From NCBI GenBank assembly GCA_032124855.1, contig JAQBCT010000191.1, positions 1-13,387 of the forward strand: a stretch of 13,387 bases of DNA. The letters run 5' to 3'. The notes below the pieces were generated by a model. That model worked only from the letters and a program-made list of their open reading frames with translations, made no database searches and was not told the DNA's origin. Positions 1 to 7,869 of this stretch are shown in pieces (the stretch's first letter is position 1; each line of letters opens with the position of its first letter). Made by a program: the position numbers and the translations under genes. The stretch is from DATJGR01 sp032124855 (GTDB taxonomy: Bacteria > Pseudomonadota > Gammaproteobacteria > Pseudomonadales > Azotimanducaceae).

Positions 1-1
1 G

Positions 2-1234
2 AAGGGTGCGCTGCGCGACGGCGAGATTCGCATCGAGGAGTTCTACCGGGCCAGTTCACCGCCCATCGCCGGCGCGCCCAAACCCGTGCCGGTGCGCCTG
101 AATATCAACGTGGTGATCGTCGGTGCGCCGGAGTGGTACTACGCCTTCTTCGCCCAGGATCCGGAGTTCCAGCTCTACTTCAAGGTGAAGGCGGAGATTG
201 AGCCCACCGCTGATGCCACGCCAGACAACCTTGCCTGCTATGCCGGTTTGATCGAGGCCAATGCCCGGGACAACGGCTTCGAAGTGTCGCGGGAGGCCGT
301 GGGACGCCTGCTGGGCATGGCAACCCGCTGGGCCGAACACCGCGAGCGGCTCACGGCCCGCTTCGAGTTGATTTACGACGTGCTGATCGAGGCGTCGAAG
401 ATGTACCCCGGTGAACGCCTGGCGGCTGAACACATTCGTGCGGCGGTAAACATGCGCCGTGCGCGCAATGGACAGATGGAGAGTCGACTGCAGCGCGCCA
501 TTGCCGATGGCACCATCCTGATCGCCACCGACGGTAACCGCGTGGGACAGATCAACGGTCTGACGGTGCAGTCCACAGGTGACCATACGTTTGGTGCGCC
601 GACGCGAATCACCGCCCGGGCCTCGGTTGGCAGGCGCGGGGTGATCAACATCGAGCGGCTCGTGGCGATGAGCGGTCCGATTCAGCAGAAAGGCAGCATG
701 ACGCTGCAGGGCATCCTCATGCGCAACTTCGCGCATCGCTTTCCGTTGTCGTTCGACTGCAGCGTGACCTTCGAGCAGATGTACGGCGGCATCGAGGGCG
801 ACAGCGCGTCGATGGCCGAGTACATCGCCATTGTCTCGGAGCTGGCGGATGTGCCGCTGCGGCAGGATCTGGCGATCACTGGATCCGTCAATCAACTGGG
901 CGAGTCCCAGGTGATCGGGGGCGTGCACCACAAAGTGGAAGGCTTTTTCCGGGCCTGCGCGGGGCGTGGTGAGCTGACCGGCACACAGGGTGTCGTGCTG
1001 CCTCGGCAGAACGAGTCTAACCTGGTATTGCGGGACGAGGTTCGCGACGCGGTGGCCGCCGGGACATTTCACCTGCATAGCGTGGAGCGCGTCGACGAAG
1101 CGATCGGTCTGTTCACCGGGCTCGCCGTGGGGCAGATGGATGGGCAGGGCAACTATCCAGCCGAGTCAGTGTACGGTCGTGTCATGGCCCGGCTGACCCG
1201 CTTCGACGCCACCCTGAGCGAGCGGCATATCTGA
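2..1234 (+). CDS. Lon-family (LonB/YcbZ-like) ATP-dependent serine protease, C-terminal part
   Basis: The gene is cut by the window start; 410 residues remain in the open frame. Residues about 35-65 resemble the end of the AAA+ ATPase module of LonB-like proteases (DPEFQLYFKVKAEIEP), followed by a helical lid and then the proteolytic domain. The catalytic Ser-Lys dyad is visible. Ser lies in GDSAS (codon 803-805) and Lys in GGVHHK (codon 932-934), 43 residues apart, the same spacing as Ser679/Lys722 in E. coli Lon. GDSAS in place of GPSAG points to the LonB/YcbZ side of the family rather than to housekeeping LonA. Such proteins are expected to degrade misfolded or regulatory proteins using ATP; the substrate here is unknown. 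The Walker A and B motifs would lie upstream of the window. The stop falls inside a 12-bp GC palindrome (1233-1244) without a T tract, so termination is unclear. Confidence 0.92.
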   Translation, partial: KGALRDGEIRIEEFYRASSPPIAGAPKPVPVRLNINVVIVGAPEWYYAFFAQDPEFQLYFKVKAEIEPTADATPDNLACYAGLIEANARDNGFEVSREAVGRLLGMATRWAEHRERLTARFELIYDVLIEASKMYPGERLAAEHIRAAVNMRRARNGQMESRLQRAIADGTILIATDGNRVGQINGLTVQSTGDHTFGAPTRITARASVGRRGVINIERLVAMSGPIQQKGSMTLQGILMRNFAHRFPLSFDCSVTFEQMYGGIEGDSASMAEYIAIVSELADVPLRQDLAITGSVNQLGESQVIGGVHHKVEGFFRACAGRGELTGTQGVVLPRQNESNLVLRDEVRDAVAAGTFHLHSVERVDEAIGLFTGLAVGQMDGQGNYPAESVYGRVMARLTRFDATLSERHI

Positions 1235-1503
1235 CGCCGGCGTCGCGGCGCGTGCGCCCGGATGCGGTTTTCCCATAATCGATTTGCTGCGCCGCGTCAA
1301 AGAATTTGAGCGTCGCAGACACCTTAGATCGGTTTTGCATCCTTAGCGCGCTTTTAATGGACTGCCTACACCGTTCGCCGGTATTTATTGAACTGTACCG
1401 ATAGTGCCCGTTAACTTTTGACAGATTCGTTACATGGGGGAAACACCCGCACCCCCCCTCCGGCACTACGCTGGGTTCCACAGTGTGACGCAGTGCATAT
1501 AGA

Positions 1504-2196
1504 ATGCGGCAGCTCAACAAGATGAAGCAGATGGTGCAAGACGCAATTGCGATCAGCACAGGGCGAGGTCTGTTCGCGGATGTCAGCGCGTGGCTTACGC
1601 ATTGCGCGGTGCTGCTGCGGGCTCAGCTGTGGCCGATGGCCGGCGCCGCGTTGACCTGCACAGCGGTGCTGCTCCTGGCCGGTGACCGCGGCTTGCAGCG
1701 GGAAGCGTTTGCGATCCCGGCCATGCAGTCGGCAAGCTCACCCTGGTCCCAGCAGGTGAGCCATTTCGCGCAACGCGTACACAATGCATTTGGCATCAGG
1801 CACACGGTCGCGGCGGAGTTTGCCGGCTGGATCCTCGAGGCGTCGCAGCGCCAGGGACTGACGCCCGAATTGCTGGCCAGCGTGGTTTTCACGGAGAGTA
1901 CCTTCCGCAAGGAAGTGACCTCTGAGATGGGCGCCATCGGTCCGGCTCAGGTCAAGCCGTACTGGAGCCGCTTCTGCGGCAGCGCCAACCTGGCCGACCC
2001 TGCGGAGAACATCTATTGCGGGGCTCAGATCCTGGCCCACTATCGCGATGTCTGCGGCTCGGAGGAGTGTGCGCTGTCGGCCTATAACGTGGGCATGCGC
2101 AACGAGCGCACCGATGAGTTCTACCAGCAGCTGGGTCGCGTCTACGCCCGTAAAGTGGACGAGCACGTCGGACGCTTCGTCAGCACTGCCCTCTAG
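1504..2196 (+). CDS. Membrane-anchored lytic transglycosylase (SLT domain)
   Basis: A 230-residue protein with a hydrophobic segment at about residues 43-60, probably an uncleaved anchor or late signal, and an SLT/lysozyme-like domain at about 105-215. The expected family motifs are present. The catalytic Glu131 lies in FTESTF, followed by MGAIGPAQV (compare the family G-x-M-Q-V motif) and ALSAYNVG (family A-x-A-Y-N-x-G). Family members cleave the MurNAc-GlcNAc bond of peptidoglycan to give 1,6-anhydro ends, in the periplasm. Two Cys pairs (CGSANL...YCG and CGSEEC) could form disulphides, fitting export. The start is uncertain: no good Shine-Dalgarno precedes ATG 1504, and in-frame ATGs at 1522 and 1531 are alternatives. 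It stands alone, with 269 bases of non-coding DNA before it and 122 after. The role (cell-wall turnover or envelope machine assembly) is not set by context. Confidence 0.88.
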   Translation: MRQLNKMKQMVQDAIAISTGRGLFADVSAWLTHCAVLLRAQLWPMAGAALTCTAVLLLAGDRGLQREAFAIPAMQSASSPWSQQVSHFAQRVHNAFGIRHTVAAEFAGWILEASQRQGLTPELLASVVFTESTFRKEVTSEMGAIGPAQVKPYWSRFCGSANLADPAENIYCGAQILAHYRDVCGSEECALSAYNVGMRNERTDEFYQQLGRVYARKVDEHVGRFVSTAL

Positions 2197-2318
2197 GCTC
2201 CGTTACAGCCGGTTCATCGCGGCAGTTGTGCAGGTGAACCCCTCGCGTAGCTGCGCCAACCCTCTCCTCTGGTACGCTTTGCAGCCCGGCAGCTGCTGCG
2301 TGCAAGGAGAATGGCGCG

Positions 2319-3200
2319 ATGACCGACTTTGGCGTGTTGATGTTCCCCACAGACTATGCGATTGCGCCGCATGTACTCGCGGCACAGGCCGAGGCACGCG
2401 GCTTCGAGTCGATCTTCTTTCCCGAGCACACCCATATCCCTGCCAATCGCGTCACGCCGTGGCCCGGTGGCGCTGAACTGCCGCGGGAGTATTGGCACAG
2501 TCACGATCCATTCGTCGCGCTCACCGCGGCGGCTGCCGCGACGAAGACCATCAAGCTGGCGACGGGTATCTGTCTGATCACCGAGCGCGATCCCATCGTG
2601 ATGGCCAAGCAGGTGGCGTCCCTCGACATGCTCTCTGGCGGCCGCGTCATCCTGGGCATCGGCGCGGGCTGGAATGTCGAGGAGATGGCGAACCACGGCA
2701 TTGCCTTCAACACACGCTGGAAGGTCACGCGCGAACGCGTGCTGGCCATGCGCCAGATCTGGTCCGAGGATGCGGCGGAATTTCATGGCGAGTTTGTCGA
2801 CTTCGATCCGATCTGGTCGTACCCGAAGCCCGTGCAGGTGGGTGGACCAATGATCCTGTTGGGCGCGTCTTCCCGCTGGAGCTGGGATCGCATTGCGCAG
2901 TATTGCGACGGCTGGATGCCCATTCACCAGGATGCGCGCCGCCAGCAAGCGAGCGGTGGTGTGGACTACGCCGACGGAATGCGCCGCACCCGGCAGGCCT
3001 GGCAACGGGCTGAACGCAGCGGCGAGCCAGACTTTTCGATCTTCGGCGTGCCGCCTCAGTCGGCGCGCGTGGAAGCGCTGATCGAGATGGGCTTCAACCG
3101 GCTGATATTCGGCCTGCCGTCGGCTGATGCGGATACCGTGGTTCCGTTGTTGGACAAGCTGGCCGCACTTGCCGGCGAAATCAACGGGAAGGCGACCTGA
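2319..3200 (+). CDS. LLM-class (luciferase-like) flavin/F420-dependent oxidoreductase
   Basis: A 293-residue protein with the bacterial luciferase-like TIM-barrel pattern. It has an N-terminal strand MTDFGVLMFP, PEHTHIP at 35-41, the stretch from DPF at 63 to ATGICL at 81-86, and the highly conserved SGGRVILGIGAGWN at 106-119. Length and motifs fit the Rv2161c-type subgroup annotated as F420-dependent LLM oxidoreductases. Members use FMN or F420 for monooxygenation or hydride transfer; which cofactor applies here cannot be told from the sequence, and F420 is less common in proteobacteria. The start is well supported: AAGGAGA at 2304-2310 lies 8 bases before ATG 2319. Another ATG at 2311 sits directly against the ribosome site and opens a frame of only three codons before a stop. 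The substrate is unknown. The neighbours on either side are functionally unrelated, so it is probably a single-gene unit. Confidence 0.88.
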   Translation: MTDFGVLMFPTDYAIAPHVLAAQAEARGFESIFFPEHTHIPANRVTPWPGGAELPREYWHSHDPFVALTAAAAATKTIKLATGICLITERDPIVMAKQVASLDMLSGGRVILGIGAGWNVEEMANHGIAFNTRWKVTRERVLAMRQIWSEDAAEFHGEFVDFDPIWSYPKPVQVGGPMILLGASSRWSWDRIAQYCDGWMPIHQDARRQQASGGVDYADGMRRTRQAWQRAERSGEPDFSIFGVPPQSARVEALIEMGFNRLIFGLPSADADTVVPLLDKLAALAGEINGKAT

Positions 3201-3325
3201 TCGCCCCCCAGCTGACGCGTTGGGTCTGTCACTGACCATCGTTCGAAATCGATTCCCGGCCAGCATGCCGATTCAGATCCCGTTCATGTGGATGGCTATA
3301 CATTGCCCATCGCCACATCGACATC

Positions 3326-3331
3326 AAGGAG
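3326..3331 (+). promoter_or_regulatory. Ribosome binding site deciding the start at 3338
   Basis: AAGGAG lies 6 bases before ATG 3338. An in-frame TTG at 3332 touches the site and is therefore unlikely to be used. Choosing 3338 gives a clean signal peptide beginning MLKQ. Confidence 0.7.
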
Positions 3332-3337
3332 TTGGCC

Positions 3338-3646
3338 ATGTTGAAACAAGCGATCGCAGTTGGACTGTTGGGCGTTCTCGGTGCCGCTTCGGCCGGTGCG
3401 CATGAAGCTGGCTGGGGAAATCGTGGTTATGCGCCGCCGCCCGCGTATGACTACGACGCCCGCCGTGGCGCGCCCGTGTACTGGTACGCACCGCGGGCAC
3501 TCCCGCCTGCGCGGTACTGTGTCCCTAAATCGCATTGGAAGCATTACCGCGGCCACCATCGAAAGCCGGCGCATTACTACGATGCGCGACGCGGCTACGC
3601 GGACTACGGCCGCCATGACAGCGGTCGCGACGGTGGCCGGCACTGA
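3338..3646 (+). CDS. Small secreted Tyr/His/Arg-rich protein, unknown function
   Basis: A 102-residue protein I do not recognise. Residues 1-21 form a textbook signal peptide (a Lys, then a Leu/Val/Ala core, then an AGA-H cleavage context), so export to the periplasm or beyond is likely. The mature part is low in complexity and strongly enriched in Tyr, His, Arg, Gly and Pro, with one Cys (residue 61). The hexapeptide YDARRG occurs twice (39-44 and 81-86), next to Tyr/Trp-rich stretches such as VYWYAPR and YYDARRGYADYG. Such composition suggests a flexible envelope or surface protein that binds polyanions or metal, but that is inference only. A strong ribosome site and signal peptide make the gene itself credible. 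It ends 8 bases before a long inverted repeat and has its own 137-base upstream gap. Confidence 0.7.
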   Translation: MLKQAIAVGLLGVLGAASAGAHEAGWGNRGYAPPPAYDYDARRGAPVYWYAPRALPPARYCVPKSHWKHYRGHHRKPAHYYDARRGYADYGRHDSGRDGGRH

Positions 3647-3654
3647 TCGTAGGC

Positions 3655-3761
3655 GGGGGTCGGAGTAACGTACCGGAGTGCTTTTCGCAACGAAGTTGGT
3701 GGCCATCTGGCGGATCGCCCGTGCGAAAAGAAAAGCACTCCGGTACGTTACTCCGACCCCC
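3655..3761. repeat. 107-bp hairpin element with perfect 31-bp inverted arms (REP/MITE-like)
   Basis: The left arm at 3655-3685 and right arm at 3731-3761 are exact reverse complements over 31 bases. The outer ends read GGGGGTCGGAGTAAC and GTTACTCCGACCCCC. Four further pairs (3686-3689 with 3722-3725) extend the stem if AAAAG at 3726-3730 is bulged; the right side carries a tandem AAAAGAAAAG. The central loop is about 32 bases. No transposase gene and no obvious target duplication are visible. From memory, GGGGTC-A/G-GAGTA ends of this kind recur as dispersed palindromes in proteobacteria near REP-associated tyrosine transposases (RAYT); this is unverified. It fills almost the whole gap between the small secreted gene and yegD. 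There is no T tract after the right arm, so it is not a classical terminator, though a stem this long in RNA would affect read-through and stability. Confidence 0.85.
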
Positions 3762-3775
3762 TGGGATGCATCGTC

Positions 3776-5071
3776 GTGATTGCTGGATTCGACTACGGAA
3801 CATCGAACTGCTCCATCGGCCTGATGCGCGATGGCGCCGTGCATCTCGTGAGCCTCGAGAATGACGCGACACTGATTCCATCCACGTTGTATGCGCCGCG
3901 CAGCGAGCTGCAGTTGACACCCATCAGCGCGGATATTCGCGGACTGAATCTTCGCAGCCACACCTTCCATGAGCTGCGCTTCGGCCAGGCAGCGCTCGAT
4001 GCCTACCTGGAGCAGCCGGCGGCCGGCTATTTCGTGCAGAGCCCCAAGAGCTTTCTCGGCGCGAAGGGATTGAGCGATGAGATCAAGGCGCGCTTCGTCG
4101 GCGTGATTGCCGCGATGATGGCCAACGTCAAACAGCATGCAGACCGCGCGGCTGGCACGTCGGTGGATCAGGTGGTGATCGGACGCCCCGTGAATTTTCA
4201 GGGCACGGGTGGTGATGAAGAAAACCGTCACGCGGTGGCGATGCTGATCGAGGCGGCGCGGGATGCAGGCTTCGTGGACGTTGAGTTTCTCTATGAACCC
4301 ATGGCCGCCGCCATGGAATACGAGGCGCGGCTCGACGCAGAGCAATGCGTGCTGGTGCTGGACATTGGCGGCGGCACCACCGATTGCTCGTTCGTGCGGG
4401 TCGGCCCGCGGCGTCGGCATGCGAAGGCGCGCGATGCCGACATCCTGGGACATGCCGGCGAGCGCGTGGGCGGCAACGACTACGACCAGCTGCTGGCACT
4501 GCGATCGATCATGACATTGCTCGGCTTCGGCGATCATCTGGTATCCGGCTTGCCGATTCCCAATACCTATTTCGTCGATGCCGTGACGACCAATGATGTC
4601 AACGCACAACAGCGCTTCTACAGCGCGCGGACTCGGCAGCGGTTGGAGCAATTCGTGCTGGAGGCTCGTGATGCATCGCGCATTGCACGATTGCAGAAAG
4701 TCCAGGCGCGCCGGTTGACTCATCGCCTCGTGCGCAGCGCGGAGCGCGCCAAAGTGGATTTGTCAGATGTGGCCGCGGTGACGATTGATCTGACGTATCT
4801 GGCGCAGGGGCTCGAGGCGCGCGCAGATCGGCAGCGCTTCGCCACCGCATGCGAACGGCTGTTGACGCACTTGCACGGTTTGGTCGCTGAAGCGCTGGCA
4901 CAATCCTCCACACGCCCCGACGTGATCTATCTCACAGGCGGGATGGCCCGTTCGACGATCGTGCGGAGCTATCTGCAGCAGGCATTCCCGACCACACCGT
5001 TCATCGACAGCAATCACTTCTCGAGCGTAACCGAAGGGCTCACGCTGTGGGCTGCCCGACTATTCGACTGA
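3776..5071 (+). CDS. yegD: YegD, Hsp70/DnaK-like ATPase (putative chaperone)
   Basis: A 431-residue protein closely following E. coli YegD (about 450 residues). It has the actin/Hsp70 nucleotide-binding fold without the DnaK substrate-binding half. Phosphate-1 is GFDYGTSNCSIGL (4-16). FVQSPKSFLGAKGLS and VVIGRPVNFQG are YegD-typical. The connector and phosphate-2 motif is VLDIGGGTTDCSF with Asp196, and the adenosine motif is VIYLTGGMARS from 383. The protein should be cytoplasmic and bind ATP; a client has not been established for the family to my knowledge. The start is GTG 3776, because the conserved MIAGFDYG begins there and E. coli YegD starts MFIGFDYG. Only GGGA upstream could serve as a weak ribosome site. 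The leader is abutted by a 107-bp hairpin ending 14 bases before the start, so its expression signals lie within or beyond that element. Its stop lies 4 bases from that of the convergent acyl-CoA synthetase gene. Confidence 0.93.
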   Translation: MIAGFDYGTSNCSIGLMRDGAVHLVSLENDATLIPSTLYAPRSELQLTPISADIRGLNLRSHTFHELRFGQAALDAYLEQPAAGYFVQSPKSFLGAKGLSDEIKARFVGVIAAMMANVKQHADRAAGTSVDQVVIGRPVNFQGTGGDEENRHAVAMLIEAARDAGFVDVEFLYEPMAAAMEYEARLDAEQCVLVLDIGGGTTDCSFVRVGPRRRHAKARDADILGHAGERVGGNDYDQLLALRSIMTLLGFGDHLVSGLPIPNTYFVDAVTTNDVNAQQRFYSARTRQRLEQFVLEARDASRIARLQKVQARRLTHRLVRSAERAKVDLSDVAAVTIDLTYLAQGLEARADRQRFATACERLLTHLHGLVAEALAQSSTRPDVIYLTGGMARSTIVRSYLQQAFPTTPFIDSNHFSSVTEGLTLWAARLFD

Positions 5072-5075
5072 TGAA

Positions 5076-6884
5076 TCAGTAGCCTGCCTTGCCGTCGCGC
5101 ATCAGCGCGAAAAAAGCGCGATCCAGCGGTTCGTAGCGCGCCTGGCCCGGCTTCATCACGTACAGCGGATCTTTGACGCTATCGAGATCGTAGCCTTCCT
5201 TGCGCAGATCGCCCTTCATCAGCTTGAACGTGCCGGTCACTTCCATCTCCGGGTGAACCCGCAGCAGCACCGGCCGCGCATAGCTCGGCAGTTCTCTCGC
5301 GACGTACGCGGAAAAGTCGTCCAGATCGAGCTGGTCGATTCCGCCCGGGAGCGCGAATGCAGCCATTCCCGCGCGACCATCCGTGGCGGGGATTTCAACG
5401 CCATAGACGTTGCAGAACTGCACCTGCGGATGCTGGTTGATGATCTCGCCCACTTCATTGGTGGATACGTTCTCCGAGCGCCAGCGGAACGTATCGCCGA
5501 CGCGATCGACGAACTGGTAGTGCTTATTGCCGGCTGTGAAACCGACATCCACCTCGCGGATCAGATCGCCGGAGTTGAACCACGCGTCGTCATCGGCCAG
5601 CACGTTGTGAACGATTTTCTTCTCGGTCGCCTCGGCGTTGGTGTAGCCCTCGAATACCTGTTCGGTGTTGATCTGTGCCACCAGCAGACCGGGCACGCCC
5701 GGTGCAACAGGAATGCAGCGACCCGCAGCGTCGCGGATGATCTCGTCGGCATCGACATCGTAGCGCACCAGCGCAATTGTGTTGGGCGTCATGCCGATGG
5801 TGCAATCTTTGTTCAGAAAATTCATGAACGCGACGTTGCCTTCGCTGGCACCGTAGAACTCCGCAATTCGGCCGATACCAAAGCGTTGCCTGAACTTCAT
5901 CCAGATATCGGGACGCAGGCCGTTACCCACGATACGCTGAATGGGATTGTCAGCGTCGTCGGACCGCCCCGGTTGTGCGAGCAGGTAGCGGCACAGTTCG
6001 CCGATGTAGACGAAGGTATTCGTTTTGAACTCGCGCGCCTCGTTCAGGAAATTCGAAGCCGAAAACTTGCGGCGCAGAAAGGTCGATGAACCGGACCAGA
6101 GCGTGGAGCCCCATCCGACCATGAGCCCGGTGCCGTGATACAGCGGCAGGCACAGGTACAGACGATCCGTTTCATCACTCTTCAACGCCGTCTTCCACGA
6201 AAGCGCGGCACTGCGTAGAAATCGACCGTGCGATACCACCGCTGCTTTCGGCAGGCCCGTGGTGCCGGAGGTAAAGATGAAGGTGCTGCGGTCGCCGAGT
6301 TTTACCCGATCCGTTTCCGGCAGATTATCCGCTGGCTGTGTCTGCGCCTCCGCGCCCAGATCGGCCGCCCAGTTCGGCGCCGCAGTGACGCCGCTGTCGG
6401 CCACGAATAGATAGCCGCGACCCTCAGGAAGCGGCAGGTCACCTTTCACTTCTGCGAGCGCGGTGGTGAGCTCTTCGCCAAAGATGCACGCTTTGGATTC
6501 CGTCACTGAAATGCAGTGCGTCAGCGGACGCCCGCGCAGGTTGGTATTGATCAAGGCGCTGATGCCGCCCAGTTTGTTGATGGCGACCAGCGCGGCGAGA
6601 AACGGGATGCGGTTTTCCATGATCAGGCTGACGGCGTCGCCGTGGCCGATGCCGTGCGCCTTCAATGCGTTGGCGTAGCGATTTGCCAGGGCGTTGAACT
6701 CGCCCCATGTGACGGTCTCGCCCTCGAACAGCAGCATGGCGCGGTCGCCGAATCGTGCCGCGTTGAGTTCCACCTTGCGACCGATGGAGTCGATCGTGTC
6801 GGGCGGTTGTGGCGCCAGGTGCTTGCGCGCGCGCATCACGCCAACTAGTTCCTTCAACGTGGAAACGACTTCACCCGCCCGCAT
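5076..6884 (-). CDS. Long/very-long-chain acyl-CoA synthetase, FATP/FadD6-type
   Basis: A 602-residue ANL-superfamily enzyme that activates fatty acids to acyl-CoA through an acyl-adenylate, probably at the inner face of the membrane. The AMP-binding P-loop is STFIFTSGTTGLPKA (200-214), the adenine motif is YGASEG (344-349), the ribose-binding motif is FNSGD (436-440), and the hinge is DRVGDTFRWRSENVS (460-474). This last sequence is the signature of the fatty-acid-transport-protein/very-long-chain subgroup, as is the C-terminal pattern TGTFKLMKGDL, whose Lys554 is the likely catalytic C-terminal lysine. Length is normal and no key residue is missing. The start at 6884 has a modest AGGGT upstream; Met17 is a less likely alternative. 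Substrate chain length cannot be told; such enzymes also activate sterol side chains or bile acids in some bacteria. It is transcribed divergently from the MBL hydrolase and ends against yegD. Confidence 0.92.
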   Translation of the reverse strand: MRAGEVVSTLKELVGVMRARKHLAPQPPDTIDSIGRKVELNAARFGDRAMLLFEGETVTWGEFNALANRYANALKAHGIGHGDAVSLIMENRIPFLAALVAINKLGGISALINTNLRGRPLTHCISVTESKACIFGEELTTALAEVKGDLPLPEGRGYLFVADSGVTAAPNWAADLGAEAQTQPADNLPETDRVKLGDRSTFIFTSGTTGLPKAAVVSHGRFLRSAALSWKTALKSDETDRLYLCLPLYHGTGLMVGWGSTLWSGSSTFLRRKFSASNFLNEAREFKTNTFVYIGELCRYLLAQPGRSDDADNPIQRIVGNGLRPDIWMKFRQRFGIGRIAEFYGASEGNVAFMNFLNKDCTIGMTPNTIALVRYDVDADEIIRDAAGRCIPVAPGVPGLLVAQINTEQVFEGYTNAEATEKKIVHNVLADDDAWFNSGDLIREVDVGFTAGNKHYQFVDRVGDTFRWRSENVSTNEVGEIINQHPQVQFCNVYGVEIPATDGRAGMAAFALPGGIDQLDLDDFSAYVARELPSYARPVLLRVHPEMEVTGTFKLMKGDLRKEGYDLDSVKDPLYVMKPGQARYEPLDRAFFALMRDGKAGY

Positions 6885-7005
6885 CGTGCACCCTGATTAT
6901 TCACTGGACGCGCGACCATAGCGCGATGCAACGCGCGACGGCAACCGCCGCCTTGCCAGGGCTGCGACGATTCGCGATGCTGCCCGGCCAGGCAGGAGGA
7001 TCACG

Positions 7006-7869
7006 ATGAATCAGTGGCAGGTGGGCAACACGAGGATCAGCCGCATCGTCGAGCTGGAAGTGGCGGGTGGCACGCGATTCATCCTGCCGGACGCAACGCC
7101 ACAGGCGTGTGCGGAGATCGAATGGTTGAAGCCGCATTTCATGAATGCGGACGGTCGCCTGATCATGAGCGTGCACGCGCTTGTGGTGGATACGGGCACG
7201 CGCCGCATCGTTGTGGACACGTGCATCGGCAACGACAAGGAGCGAAACATTCCCGCGTGGAGCCATCTGCAGACGTCGTTTCTGGCCGATCTGGCGGCGG
7301 CCGGTTACCCGCCCGAGTCCATCGACACCGTGTTGTGCACTCACCTGCACGTGGATCATGTGGGCTGGAATACGATGCTCGTAGATGGCCGCTGGGTGCC
7401 GACCTTTCCCAATGCCCGCTACCTGGTGGCCGAGCCTGAGTGGCACTACTGGGATGCCCATGCGGACGAGCAACAATACGGCGGCGTGCTGGCCGACTCG
7501 GTACGCCCCATCATCGCCGCCGGCCTGATGGACTTTGTACGAATCGACCACCGCCTGTGCGACGAAGTGTGGCTCGAGCCTACCCCCGGCCATACGCCCG
7601 GCCATGTCAGCGTGCACATTGAATCGCAGGGTGCGCAGGCGCTGATCACCGGCGACTGCATTCACCATCCGGTGCAGATGGCGCGCCCGCACTGGTGCAG
7701 TTCAGCAGACTACGACCCCGTCCAGGGCGAGCGCACACGCAACGAGCTGCTGGAGAAGTATGCAGAGCAGCCCGTGCTGGTCATCGGCACGCATTTTGCG
7801 ACGCCGACCGCGGGCTTTGTTAAGCGCGACGCGGATGGTGCATTCAGGCTAGCGGTTCACACCCAGTAG
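7006..7869 (+). CDS. Metallo-beta-lactamase-fold metal hydrolase (lactonase-like)
   Basis: A 287-residue protein with the full set of dinuclear metal ligands of the MBL fold. These are THLHVDH (His113, His115, Asp117, His118), PTPGHTPGH (probably His196), TGDCIHHP (Asp217) and GTHF (His263). The order and spacing match quorum-quenching N-acyl-homoserine lactonases and related esterases. There is no signal peptide, so it is cytoplasmic, unlike periplasmic beta-lactamases. The reaction is therefore hydrolysis of a lactone or ester; the exact substrate is not readable. The start is firm: AGGAGGA (6994-7000) lies 5 bases before ATG 7006. The 121-base gap to the divergent acyl-CoA synthetase should hold both promoters. 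The last 21 bases overlap, antisense, the end of the ankyrin gene. Confidence 0.9.
   Translation: MNQWQVGNTRISRIVELEVAGGTRFILPDATPQACAEIEWLKPHFMNADGRLIMSVHALVVDTGTRRIVVDTCIGNDKERNIPAWSHLQTSFLADLAAAGYPPESIDTVLCTHLHVDHVGWNTMLVDGRWVPTFPNARYLVAEPEWHYWDAHADEQQYGGVLADSVRPIIAAGLMDFVRIDHRLCDEVWLEPTPGHTPGHVSVHIESQGAQALITGDCIHHPVQMARPHWCSSADYDPVQGERTRNELLEKYAEQPVLVIGTHFATPTAGFVKRDADGAFRLAVHTQ

Noticed and set aside
56..1078. 340-codon open frame on the minus strand
   Set aside because: It lies wholly opposite the Lon protease frame, which carries the catalytic dyad at correct spacing. The minus translation shows no recognisable motif and is a GC-rich shadow.
1233..1244. 12-base palindrome GACGCCGGCGTC at the Lon stop
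   Set aside because: It has no loop and no T tract, so it is not a convincing intrinsic terminator.
1418..1423. Perfect TTGACA upstream of the lytic transglycosylase
   Set aside because: No -10 resembling TATAAT occurs 15-19 bases downstream (the region reads GGGGGAAACACC), so it is not called as a promoter.
1182..1559. 125-codon minus-strand frame covering most of the 1235-1503 gap
   Set aside because: No ribosome site or motif, and it overlaps both flanking genes. The gap is better left as non-coding.
3296..4723. 475-codon open frame on the minus strand
   Set aside because: It runs through the inverted repeat and antisense to yegD and the small secreted gene; no family resemblance.
5067..5080. 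ACTGAT-GA-ATCAGT palindrome at the yegD/acyl-CoA synthetase junction
   Set aside because: A 6-base, AT-containing stem with a 2-base loop and no T tract is too weak to call a bidirectional terminator.
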